Positions 1 to 9,657 of a DNA stretch of 25,000 nucleotides are shown one piece after another. Origin of the DNA: Sphaeroforma sirkka (taxonomy: Eukaryota; Opisthokonta; Ichthyosporea; Ichthyophonida); assembly GCA_001586965.3 (NCBI GenBank), contig LUCW03002090.1, positions 1-25,000 of the forward strand. Reading direction: 5' to 3'. How positions within the stretch are numbered: position 1 is the first letter of the stretch; the number at the start of each line of letters is the position of its first letter. The notes under the pieces are model-generated. The model worked only from the letters and a program-made list of their open reading frames with translations. It did not search any database and had not been told where the DNA came from. The position numbers and the translations under genes are program-made.

Positions 1-110
1 CGGTCCCGATCATTCTTACAAGCTACCACTTTGCAAATCCTAGCTTCGAGCTAAAATTGTATTTTGGTTTAATGGTTTCTGAAACCTAGTAATTTCCATC
101 GAAGTTTACA
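1..110 (+). repeat. 3' part of the 5' LTR of copy A
   Basis: These bases match, with noticeable divergence, the end of the roughly 590-bp LTRs at 7789-8383, 8940-9530 and 13720-14312 read on the opposite strand. The LTR ends in GAAGTTTACA. Internal sequence starting TATTTTTCAGTT follows, as it does next to the 5' LTR of copy B. Confidence 0.85.
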
Positions 111-183
111 TATTTTTCAGTTGTTAGTAGTTACAGTGATTGTTACTGCTTCACAGACTGTCTGGCATCGATTTTATCAGCAA

Positions 184-2215
184 AATACTATGGCTAAGAA
201 TTTGCTTCTAGGCAAGGAGCCTCCTGGCTTTCAAGCCTGCTAAACCTGCCGAGGTTCCTGAGGTCCCTGTGGAAACACCTAGCCTGTCTGGGTTGAGCTG
301 TCAAGGATACTGTTGGGGAAGCAAATTCTGAGGTTGGTACAGAGGATTATTCTGAGGATGACTCGTGGATCCTAAAGCCTTGGAAGAAGAGGTATCTACT
401 ACCGCGGAAGGCTCGCCAGCGTCCGTGTATCACCTAGGGTGAAGCTCAGGACCCCAGCTTGCCCCCTGACCACGTGCCGTCAAATGTTGGGGATAAACGT
501 CGAAAGGCTGGAAAATTCGTGGATACGAATGTCAGGGGCATTATAACTCCACATCTAAAAGGACACTCCAGCACAAATCCGGAGTGAAAAGGAAGTATTG
601 GACCTGTCCAAAAATTTCTTGTTTCGCCATCGATGGAGAAGCCATTCCATTCAGCTCAAATCTTGGGGCCGAAGCTGAGGACGCCATAACTCGACAACGA
701 GTGGTTGGATCCTCTCAATCTCGACGCCAATTGAACCGCACTGAAGCGCTCTTGAAGGAGCTAGCGGCAGCAGCGGTTGTGGACCCCTCTATCGTGTCCC
801 ACTTGGCTGATATTCTTCCCTATACCGAAGAAGAAAAAAAATTCGGGCCGGGTTTCGAACCCGAGACCTACTGGTTTACCAGCCAGTATGTTTACTACTA
901 AGCCAGTTACCACTGGCGAGAGATAATATTTCATAATTTAATCTCTATAGCTCTGATGCTACCATCGACCATCCTCTTGACAAACCTAACCCTGTCAGAG
1001 GATATGATCGTATGGAACTCGATGAGGAGCTTACCATCCTCGTAATATCGACCCTCATTTGCCAACTAACCCTGGTAATCACGATTTTTGGCAATCATAC
1101 ACCAGTACCTCGTTAGAGAGTTCCCGCTCTAATCCTGAGGATGAGGAAGTGAGAACCAGACATACTCGTCTCAGGCTATTACGCTCTGGTATGCAAGTCC
1201 TTGAGGACCGTCTATTGAATGACTCTGACCTTGACGATAGGAAAGCGGATAACATTCGCTATCTAATCGATAACAAGAGAAAGGAAATAGACACCATCTT
1301 GGGCACTAGCAGCCCGTAGCACTGAGCATGAGCCTCGTGAACACTTAGAACCAAGCTTTATAAAGCAGCTAGGTAACGCGCAGGCTGAGGGTCGATTTCT
1401 CTACTAATGAGAGTACAGTGGAGGACACTGAAGGCCTTCGACCAACTTAAGGAGTCTGCCAGCCTTAGGGATAAGCAGATGATGAATGCCTTTATTCATT
1501 TCTGTGAGCCAGGTGAATGGCGAACTATCTTGAAACTCATGAGCCCAACTGGAAAGCCTACCCTGGCACCAGTTGCGTGATAATATACTTAACACCTTTT
1601 TGAAGATGCACGTGACCGTGAACTTCTAGAGTCTCGCAAGTCCTTTGCAGAACGATACCACTATTCGAGGTGCTCTAACTCATATGACACATATGAATAC
1701 TCGGATGGGTGGTCGTACCTATACTGGCGAATATTTATTAATTTGTCAGATGAGTGGAGACTCTGGGGAGCTAACCTTTTTAAGAAAGTCAATGATGACA
1801 TCATCGCCTATGGTGATTTGCGATCTATGCCTTGGTCTGTCTTTGAGGAGAAGATAGTACACAAAGCATACCAATTCCTCTACTAGAGTACTTAGTACCA
1901 CGAGCTACACCCAGCCCACTAAGCAAAACGCAGTAGAGACTAATACTGCGCGTAGTACTGAAACCTCGCACTACTACTGGAGGTGCTGGCTCTACTTCTA
2001 CCGAACCGAAGGTGATAAGAAGGTGAGCGCCTTGCAAGAAGTGTGGTTACAACCTCACAAAACGTAATGGCAAGTGGAATGGTAGACACGACCCTGTTAA
2101 GTGTGCCACCAGGCAAGCCAGATTTTGGACACTATATGAAAGAGTGTGCTACTTGCAAGGGTACTAACGGTTGGCACAAAGAGGATTGCAAGGACTTACC
2201 AGACGTCCAAGTTAA
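184..2215 (+). pseudogene. gag region of copy A (fossil)
   Basis: This is the capsid and nucleocapsid part of the LTR element, lying between the 5' LTR and the protease. The reading is fragmentary. Longer readable stretches are rich in charged residues, as in the helical segment around 1059-1316. Near the end there are two zinc-knuckle-like motifs: CKKCGY with a later H and C at about 2027-2095, and CATC with H and C spaced like a CCHC knuckle at about 2148-2195. These are typical of nucleocapsid and support the gag call. The capsid itself was not recognised by sequence. A tRNA-like unit interrupts the region. Confidence 0.6.
842..912 (-). tRNA. tRNA-like unit (tRNA pseudogene or tRNA-derived SINE head) inside copy A
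   Basis: On the - strand, 895-905 reads TGGCTTAGTAG, a perfect fit to the Pol III A box. Positions 851-861 read GGTTCGAAACC, a perfect B box. A 5-bp T stem (TCGGG/CCCGG) encloses a 7-nt TTCGAAA loop, and a TACTGG/CCAGTA stem sits where the anticodon arm belongs. That arm's loop is 8 nt, so the isoacceptor cannot be read. The expected acceptor-stem halves do not pair. A run of eight T follows directly (834-841), like a Pol III terminator. A tRNA-derived insertion is the best reading, and a working tRNA is unlikely. Confidence 0.6.
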
Positions 2216-2329
2216 GCACTGACACAGTACCATATGTGCGCACTAGAGCAAGATTATGAGAAAATGTTCAATAAAATCTATACCAAAAGAGATGAACGTA
2301 TCTTTCAAACAGTTTTTTGTAAATGGAGA

Positions 2330-5300
2330 AAAAAGTTATGGCACTATTTGATCCAGGGGCTGAAGTCTCTGCTATCTCATGCCGAGTAGCCTACGCTACA
2401 GATATGGCTGTCCATAACAGAAACAACTGATTTAATCTTGGGAAATGGCAAAGTTACTACTTGCGAACAAGCCATTGACTATGCACACATAATGCTGTCA
2501 GATAGAAGAAGTGAAGACTCACCTAATCGTTACTGACATGTCTCAAGAAAAACCACGATTTAATTATAGGTATGACTGATCTTCTCAGTTTAGGTATAAC
2601 ACTCACTGGTCTGCCTAATGGGCTAGACCCGGCAAAGATCAAGTCAGATGATAATATGTTAAAGATACCTAAACCTCCGGAAGGTGAAGCAAAGGATATG
2701 ATTCCGCACTTCACCGATATAATTATGGACTTAGTTATACAAAACAGGAAGATTGCAATAACTGACTGGTGTATGTTTAAGTTCTCTAATGGTTACGTTA
2801 GACTTGACTTAACAAACGTCGACTACACTAAGTTAAAGTGTCCTTCACATAACTACGTGAGTTGGAGACACAAAGACGTTGTCAAAACCCAAATCGAAGA
2901 TTGGTTAAAAACAGGGTCTAATTGAAATCAATTATGATGCAACCCCAGTTAACCAGCTCTCTTAGCGGTCGATCAATATAAATCTGATGGAACGTTTAGT
3001 AAAACAAGAGTAGTACTAGACCTGTCGCCAATCAACAAACTAATTCCGCAACATAGTTTTCCCTTACCTAAGATAAGCGAGATACTACGCAAAATGGAGA
3101 GTGCGACTATCTTTTCCAAGATAGACTTAAAAGCTGCATTCCATCAACTACAGATATATGAGCCTCATAGGAAATACTTTTTCCTTTACTTGGCAAGGTA
3201 AAGTACCAGTTTAAAGGTGCACCTGAAGGCTTACACATGTTACCTTCTTTCTTCCAACAAGTTATGATGGAACTATTTGCGGACCTGTCGTATAACGTAT
3301 CAGTCTATTTAGATGATATAGTTATCTTTACAAAAGACAGCACATGAACATGCTAAACTCGTTAAAGAAGTCTTAAAGCGACTTAATCATGCTAAACTTA
3401 AGATTAACGAAGACAAGTGTTCTTTTGCTAAAGATACTATACACTTACTTGGCTACAAAGTATCTGCAGCAGGGGTAGAAATTGATCCTGGCAAGAAATA
3501 GTTTCTGTTGGATTTATCAACACCAATTACTGGAAGAGATGTGAACTCTGTGTGTGGGTTTGTTAACTTCTTCTCGGATTCGGTACCGCATCTTTCTCAT
3601 TACTTAAAGCCTTTCAGTCACCTACGGCTGCACAAAGGACCTTTGGGAAAGCTTTGGACTAAAGAATGTGATGATGCATTTAAACTAGTCAAAAGTAAAG
3701 TAATGGACGCACCCATCATGCAGTACCCTGTGGATGGTGTCCAATTCAAGTAGCAACCGACGCTTCAGATCGAGCGGTAGGTGGAGTGCTTTACCAAACG
3801 ATAAATGGTAAACCGCGCTACATACAATTCTTTAGCAAGAGTTATAATAAGAGTCAACGGAATTACCCTACCGTTAAACAAGAGCTCCTTGCTATAGTTA
3901 CTGCGCTAAGACAGTTTAAAGACTACCTTTATGGAAGTTACTTTACTGTCGCCTGTGATCAAAGTCTTTAACATACTTAAAAGATATGAACCCTGATTCA
4001 CATTGGTGAGCCGCTGGCATGACATTATTGCCAAGTTCGCTTTTAATATAACACACATTCCAGGAATACATAACCATCTTCCTGACATGCTCTCTCGACT
4101 TGTGCCCGACTACCAGAAAACAGCCAAAGAGTTATTAGTAACCGATTGGATGCTAAATAAGAAATGGTTTAACCTCGCTCAATCACGATGGGGTCCATTT
4201 ACTGTTGATATGTTCGCCGCAGAACATAACAAACAGGTTTCTGAATATAGGTCGTTGACTCATCCTAAAGGTGATGCATTTCAGCTTGACTTATCAAAAT
4301 ATAATGCGTGGGCTAACCCACCTTGTCAACTTATCGCACAGTTGTTAAATTATGTTAATATTACTAAATCTACCATTACGCTGTGTTGTCCTTACGTAAC
4401 TCCGACCCATGGATACGTGATTTAATTAATATGATTCAAGACGAACCTATTTATGTCGACCGTGAAACCGACACGTTCTTGTATCAGGGATCCTATTCTA
4501 TTAAGAAGACGCCTTGGAAACACACCATTGTTTGTCGCATCGGTCCTGCAGGTACCACTAAGTGGAAACCCTCAACCGAATTCTTAGCTAAACTAGAGGA
4601 GTCTAAAGAGTTTGAACAAAAGCTCAAGACTCGTACAACACATGCACCCAACAAGATTGCAGTCGAGGTAATGCCGATTGAAACGGCATTAGATCGTAAA
4701 AACATGGAACTAGCTAGGGCCATGGATCAAAGACTCAAAACTCTAAGAGAACCTGAAGCTCGCACTCAACTACTTAAAGCGCTGCTTAAAGAACAGCCAG
4801 GAGTTGCGAAACAACTGAAGAAGATACTTCAACAATCCAATGTTGTCAATTATGCATCTCAGGAGTCTACCCCTCCTGATACTGAGGTTGCCCTTTCCAA
4901 CAGGACTATGGTTCATCCAGCCAGCGTTACGCAGAATCTGACTGACTTAGAGGAGCTCGAAAGTAGAGTTAAAATTATACATAATTTAACGCATCGAGCA
5001 TATGAGCATACTTATAAAATGGCTATTCGTGCAGGGCTTGATCACCCGGCGCTGAAAGAAACCATACGTGAAGTATACCGACGCTGTACTGATTGTGAAA
5101 AGAACCAGATCAAGCGATACGGTTGGGCACCCCTAAAAAGTGTGACAGAAGACCAACCGATGCGCCGAGTCATAGTCGATTTGGTTAAACTCCCGCGATC
5201 CAAGCATACTGGCGATGTATATATCTGTCATTTCTTATGTGTGGCTTCGGGCTATAACTTGCTTTATGCAATACCGAACAAACGTCCACAAACAGTGGCA

Positions 5301-5497
5301 GAATTATGCTATCACGTCTTTAATGACTTCGGTACTATGTTCTGATAACGGTAGTGAGTTTTGTACCGACGTAATGGAGGCACTTATACTCGTATCAGGC
5401 ATGACCCATGGGCGTGGTGTTCCTTACAAACCTCAAACGCAGGGTGCAAATGAGACACGTCATAGAGAACTTAAGAAACTCTTGCGTACCGCACTAG
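2330..5497 (+). pseudogene. pol region of copy A (protease, RT, RNase H, DIRS-like domain, integrase; fossil)
   Basis: Visible motifs are ALFDPGAEVSAIS (protease), the RT palm motif FSKIDLKAAFHQL near 3112-3150, VYLDDIVIF near 3302-3330, RNase H VATDASDRAVGGVLY near 3753-3795, and the RNase H end motif HIPGIHNHLPDMLSRL near 4055-4105. A domain with GPFTVDMFAAEHNKQ and a later WANPP follows at 4189-4440. The integrase zinc region has H, H and CTDC near 4970-5105. The core has IVDLV, SDNGSEF and QGANETRH as the D, D and E segments. The family is Ty3/gypsy by domain order. The copy is broken in several places and integrase is incomplete at its 3' side. Confidence 0.88.
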
Positions 5498-5498
5498 T

Positions 5499-5639
5499 GT
5501 GATCGAGGATATTTAGGCTCTTAACAAGAGGCAGTCCCGATCATTCTTACACAAGCTACCACTGCTAAATCCTAACTGACTAAATTGTATTTTAGTTTAA
5601 TATAGTTTGAAACCTAGTAATTTTCCATCGAAATTTACA
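5499..5639 (+). repeat. Partial 3' LTR of copy A
   Basis: The sequence from TGTGATCGAGG to AAATTTACA matches the distal part of the family LTR read on the opposite strand. It is closer to the lone LTR at 7789-8383 than to the 5' LTR fragment at 1-110. LINE sequence begins directly after it at 5640, so the LTR edge is also the boundary of the neighbouring LINE fragment. Confidence 0.85.
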
Positions 5640-6990
5640 TTGCCTTCCCTGGATCGGAAGTATCATATGCGGAACCAACAAGCGCGATGGTTTGGTTTGA
5701 ACCGAAATTTGGAAGCAGTACTTCAATAGCGTGATTAGCCGGGGTATGGGGAACATCTGTTGATGTGTCAGGGACAGGTGAGGGTACGGTGGTTCTTCAA
5801 CATGCTGGAAAAAAGATCCAAGGTGTTCGTGGAGGGTCCAGATACCGTGGAAGTCGTGCCACTCCTGTAATTGCTGAATGAGGTCAGGGCCAATGGGCAG
5901 CAGTTTTGAACCTACCAGGATGCGTCGAATCAGTTGTTGGATGCAGGTAAAGTGGCTGGTAGTGAACTTGTGGCTACCGGGGCATACAGGGCAGAGACAG
6001 CCGTCGGTGTGGTAGTCGAGCAATGTGAACATGTACGTATTCGTTACAATAAATCGAGTCAGATTGGTGTAGACTCGAAGCATGTCTGGCTGTGTTTCGG
6101 TTTGAGATTGACGGTTTACCCATAACCAGTTGTTAGTAGTATTGGCGCCGGGCCATTGCCGCGATCTCCTTGTTGGACCAACGTTTTGTTGAGTTCTTCC
6201 TAATGTCGTCACAGCGTTGGTAGAGGGCTACATGGTGGGGTGTGCGCCCGCCCGCGGTTTTGTGTACAGTTTTCAGGTGAGCATAGATACTGTACGGGAA
6301 GCGCAGTGATGGTTTGCCATGGGCCAGGCGGGTTGCGTCAGAGGGGTGAGTAGATTTGTGCTGGCCATTGAGTCGAGTTGTATTTCCAGGCAACCTCCGA
6401 GGTAGTCCGCGAATGGTCGCGCGGGGTGCAGGCCGTAAAGGTGAAGTAATTTTGTTTGATGTTTGGGAAACCGAGGTTATTTAGTGCCCGTGATGATGGC
6501 TGCTGCTTGGATGAGTGCTGAGTTAAAGCGCTCGAACAGGGGGTCCAACGCATCCTCCCATATAAGCGGAGCCCAGGCAATAATGTTCAGCCCATATGTA
6601 GCCGTGGATAGGATGAATGTTCTGACCATCACCAGTCGGTTGCGGGGTGTCGCCAGCTGAAGCCATGAAAGCCATAAGCGCGGAAAGAGGCGATACCCGG
6701 TGACAATGCTGCAACCAGGGATTCCATATGTATGGCGAGGTTGATTCCTGGTATTCAGTGAGAGAGTCGGCGGGGAAGGTGATATCTACATCGGCTTTCT
6801 TTGGGTGCGCTGTCAGGAGGCTGCAGTTCAGGGCTGCAGGGAAGGTGCCCGCCTTCAGTAGCTCAGTGAATGCTTCGACAAGGAGTCTAATCAGTGGGCT
6901 ATTGGCGTCGGGGCGTCGTAATGTCCGGCGTTCGGTAACGCGCTCTACTTCGACCTTGTCGTATGCCTTGGTCATGGCAAGACAGACATC
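5640..6990 (-). mobile_element. LINE (non-LTR retrotransposon) fragment, reverse transcriptase 3' half and C-terminal region
   Basis: Read on the - strand, a KAYDKV motif near 6960 resembles RT palm motif A. An NCSLLTAHPKK segment near 6790-6835 resembles the palm-to-thumb region. The thumb follows near 6480-6660 as LVMVRTFILSTATYGL and IIAWAPLIWEDALDPLFERF. Further on is a cysteine-rich knuckle (about 5943-5999), C-x2-C-x9-H-x2-C, in a frame open over 5592-6212. Coding continues in at least three frames and the catalytic YADD region was not found, so the copy is a pseudogene. The part from about 6040 down to 5640 matches 15178-15590 read on the + strand. The 3' end is cut by the LTR of copy A, which suggests that copy A inserted into this LINE. 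Confidence 0.7.
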
Positions 6991-7788
6991 GTTCAATATC
7001 CTGATCAGCAATGTCGTGCAAGTCTCGTAACAAATTCGAGAACGGTTCATTCGCATTAATTGTGGCTATTCTTTCCTTAAACCGCCACGTATTTTCCCCA
7101 TCAGTGCTTTCCTTGAATTTGATTTCAAACATTCTTACCAGCGCAGCTCTCACGTGCACACCGCTATACCTATTACGGCATGGTCGCAAACCTTTCTCTT
7201 TAGTATCTGTTCTCAAGGCCTTCACTGATAACATGCACTCTGCATGTTCAATGGCTACAGCTACGTGTTCCTTTGTCTTAGGATCTACATATACTTGTAT
7301 TTTTAGCAACACGTCCATGTCTGTTTTGATCATGGAGCGCCCAACGCTTGCACCAACGTAGAAATAGAATAGGTTATCCTCAGAACAGGTTTCTGCTATA
7401 GGATTACCTAACCAGTTGTGATTTGAAGTACTCTGCGATAACGCATTAATCATTATCAACTTTCTCGTGTTTAAGTGTGGCTTGTGTGTATTCAATCCAA
7501 TGTAAGCTCTCTAATTGCAAGAAAAGTGTCTGGCGGCTGACGCAATCATTGGGTAGTTCAGTTGGATCCTGACGAACTTCAGATGAATCGAGCAACGCAC
7601 TTTGTCTACTGCTATCATGAACGTTTAATCGTCGCACAAGCTCTGCACGGTTAGTACCTTCAGGTATTGTAAATCCAATAAATATAGCATGCAGTCTTAG
7701 ATCACGTAGTCGCATGCTATCATACGATGCCGTCTCAGATTCTCTCGTCCATGTTAAGTATGGTGAAGATTTCGAGCTATTGGGGTGA
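6987..7788 (-). pseudogene. Unrecognised protein-coding remnant in two overlapping frames
   Basis: On the - strand one frame is open from 7788 to 7446 and includes FIGFTIPEGTNRAELVRRL and RQTLFLQLESLHWIEY. A second frame is open from 7495 to 6899 and includes NHNWLGNP, FYFYVGASVGRSMI and IQVYVDPKTKEHVAVAIEH. Amino-acid composition looks protein-like in both. A switch between them near 7450-7495 would read as one protein if there is a frameshift or short intron there. I do not recognise the family. The LTR at 7789 bounds it upstream and LINE sequence bounds it downstream. It could be a disrupted host gene or the front part of another element. Confidence 0.35.
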
Positions 7789-8383
7789 TGTAAACTTCAA
7801 TGGAAATTACCAGGTTTCAAACTATATTAAACTAAAATACAATTTAGTCAGTTAGGATTTAGCAGTGGTAGCTTGTGTAAGAATGATCGGGACTGCCTCT
7901 TGTTAAGAGCCTAAATATCTTCGATCACACAGGGCGTACCTCTAGCTGTTCTTTATTGAATAATTTTCACTAGAAGTACTCAGTGTTCATGACCACATGC
8001 CTAATTTGTAGATAGACATAATAGCGTAAGTCACGTTAATACATTAGCTGATATAAATAAAGTTCCATCTGAAGAAAAGTTAAAAAAAAGAAAAAGACTT
8101 ATTGGATTTTGGAGATTGGCGGGAGGACCAAAATCTATAAGTAGTAGTTCGGAGATTATAAAATTTAGTTTATAATATCCTACATCTACTAATGTCTAAA
8201 ATAGGTCCAAGTATATGAGTCATACCAAATACTCAGGCTATTGGAGCCATCAAAGTGAATTTAGAACACTTTGGAAATATTGGAAAAGAGCTTGTACTAA
8301 ATTATTTAAAAAAACAAATAAAAAAACCAGTATTATCTCAATTGATTTGATATTTCAGACTGACCGGAGGCCGTATTTCTACA
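7789..8383 (-). repeat. Lone LTR of the Ty3-like family
   Basis: The 595-bp sequence runs from TGTAAACTTC to TATTTCTACA and matches both LTRs of copy B along its length, with scattered differences that make it older. No element interior lies on either side, so it is a solo LTR. The flanking bases (GGTGA before, CAGGA after) are not an obvious target duplication. Confidence 0.88.
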
Positions 8384-8939
8384 CAGGAAACATGGCTTCT
8401 TTTATGTTGTGCATCTGTGTGCACGATTCGGTCAAAGTGATTATCGCGTACGCACAGGGGTTGGACTTGAAAGACTGCTAAGTATACTATGAAACTGTAT
8501 AATAACCAAACTGTCAATGAGAGTTGTAGCCGAATTGGTGTTAAAGAGCAAGGATGTATCACGAGTGTTGGGAGAGTATATGATCTTAGATTAGAAAAGT
8601 TTGTATCATTCATACATTATGTACCTAAATGGATACTAGAAGGATTAAGGAGCAGTGGGTTTCCAGAAACAGATTCGCTATGGCCGATATAGTCACGACA
8701 AACCCACGTGTTGCTACCAGATAAACAGAAGGAGACTATGATGTATCTTTTCGCACACAAAACTGTTCCCATGTATCTGAGAGATGCTCTTTCACAGTAG
8801 GTAGATGCAAGATATTTATCACTCCCTTCCGCCAACGTGAATCTAGTATGAGGTTGTTACCACCTATCACCAAGTTATTTTTTTATTTTAAGCGAGTATG
8901 TACCTGATGAAGCCAATAAGTTGCAAATGCACCAGCTGC
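8384..8939. other. Stretch between two LTRs, no recognised gene
   Basis: Short open frames exist on both strands (for example + 8489-8692 and - 8617-8835), but none shows a known motif. The stretch was one piece with the DNA beyond 14312 before copy B inserted, as the shared CTGC at the copy B edges shows. Confidence 0.5.
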
Positions 8940-9530
8940 TGTAAACTTCGATGGAAATTACTAGGTTTCAAACTATATTAAACTAAAATACAATTTAGTC
9001 AGTTAGGATTTAGCAGTGGTAGCTTGTCTAAGAATGATCGGGACTGCCTCTTGTTAAGAGCCTAAATATCCTCGATCACACAGGGCGTACCTCTAGCTGT
9101 TCTTTATTGAATAATTTTCACTAGAAGTACTAAATGTTCATGACCACTTGCCTAATTTGTAAATAGACATAATAACGTAAGTCACGTTAATACATTAGCT
9201 GATATAAATAAAGTTCCATCTGAAGAAAAGTTAAAAGAAAAAGACTTATTGGATTTTGGAGATTGGCGGAGGACCAAAATCAATAAGTAGTAGTTCGGAG
9301 ATTATAAAATTTAGTTTATAATATCCTACATCTACTAATGTCTCAAATAGGTCCAAGTAGATGAGTCATACCAAATACTCAGGCTATTGGAGCCATCAAA
9401 GTGAATTTAGAACACTTTGGAAATATTGGAAAAAGAGCTTGTACTAATTATTTAAAATACAAATAAAAAACCAATGTATTATCTCAATTGATCTTGATAT
9501 TTTAGACTGACCGGAGGCCGTATTTCTACA
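8940..9530 (-). repeat. 3' LTR of copy B
   Basis: The 591-bp sequence runs from TGTAAACTTCG to TATTTCTACA on the + strand. It is almost identical to 13720-14312. CTGC at 8936-8939 lies outside it. Confidence 0.93.
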
Positions 9531-9657
9531 TAGCCCCCAGTAGCTTTTAGAACTACGAACGTACGTTAAGATACGATCTAGTTGGTAAAGCGAAAACCAA
9601 AGTAAAAACGGTTTCGGTCATGACTTATCGAGTAAGTATGTGCCTATATGTACGAGT

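Larger units (their letters stand above)
1..5639 (+). mobile_element. Ty3/gypsy-like LTR retroelement, copy A (broken fossil, 5' end outside the window)
   Basis: The element enters the window inside its 5' LTR (1-110) and ends with a partial 3' LTR (about 5499-5639). Recognisable parts in order are a gag region with two zinc-knuckle-like motifs (about 2025-2215), a protease with an FDPGA active-site-like motif (about 2330-2600), reverse transcriptase with YLDD (about 2850-3480), RNase H (about 3740-4110), a DIRS-like extra domain (about 4180-4440) and integrase with an HHCC-type zinc region and D,D,E core (about 4960-5490). This order is that of Ty3/gypsy elements. The copy is clearly broken, with roughly ten or more disruptions, and carries an inserted tRNA-like unit. 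Its pol is nearly identical to copy B, so the pol part is not ancient. Confidence 0.9.

Noticed and set aside
842-912. Functional tRNA gene.
   Set aside because: The acceptor halves do not pair and the anticodon loop has 8 nt, so I keep it only as tRNA-like.
5934-6125. + strand frame beginning MLDAGKVAGSELVATGAY.
   Set aside because: It is antisense to the LINE protein, which is the frame conserved in the second LINE copy in the opposite orientation. It is a shadow.
6728-7361. + strand frames at 6728-7030 and 7011-7361.
   Set aside because: They are antisense to the LINE and to the unknown - strand remnant, and their composition is not protein-like.
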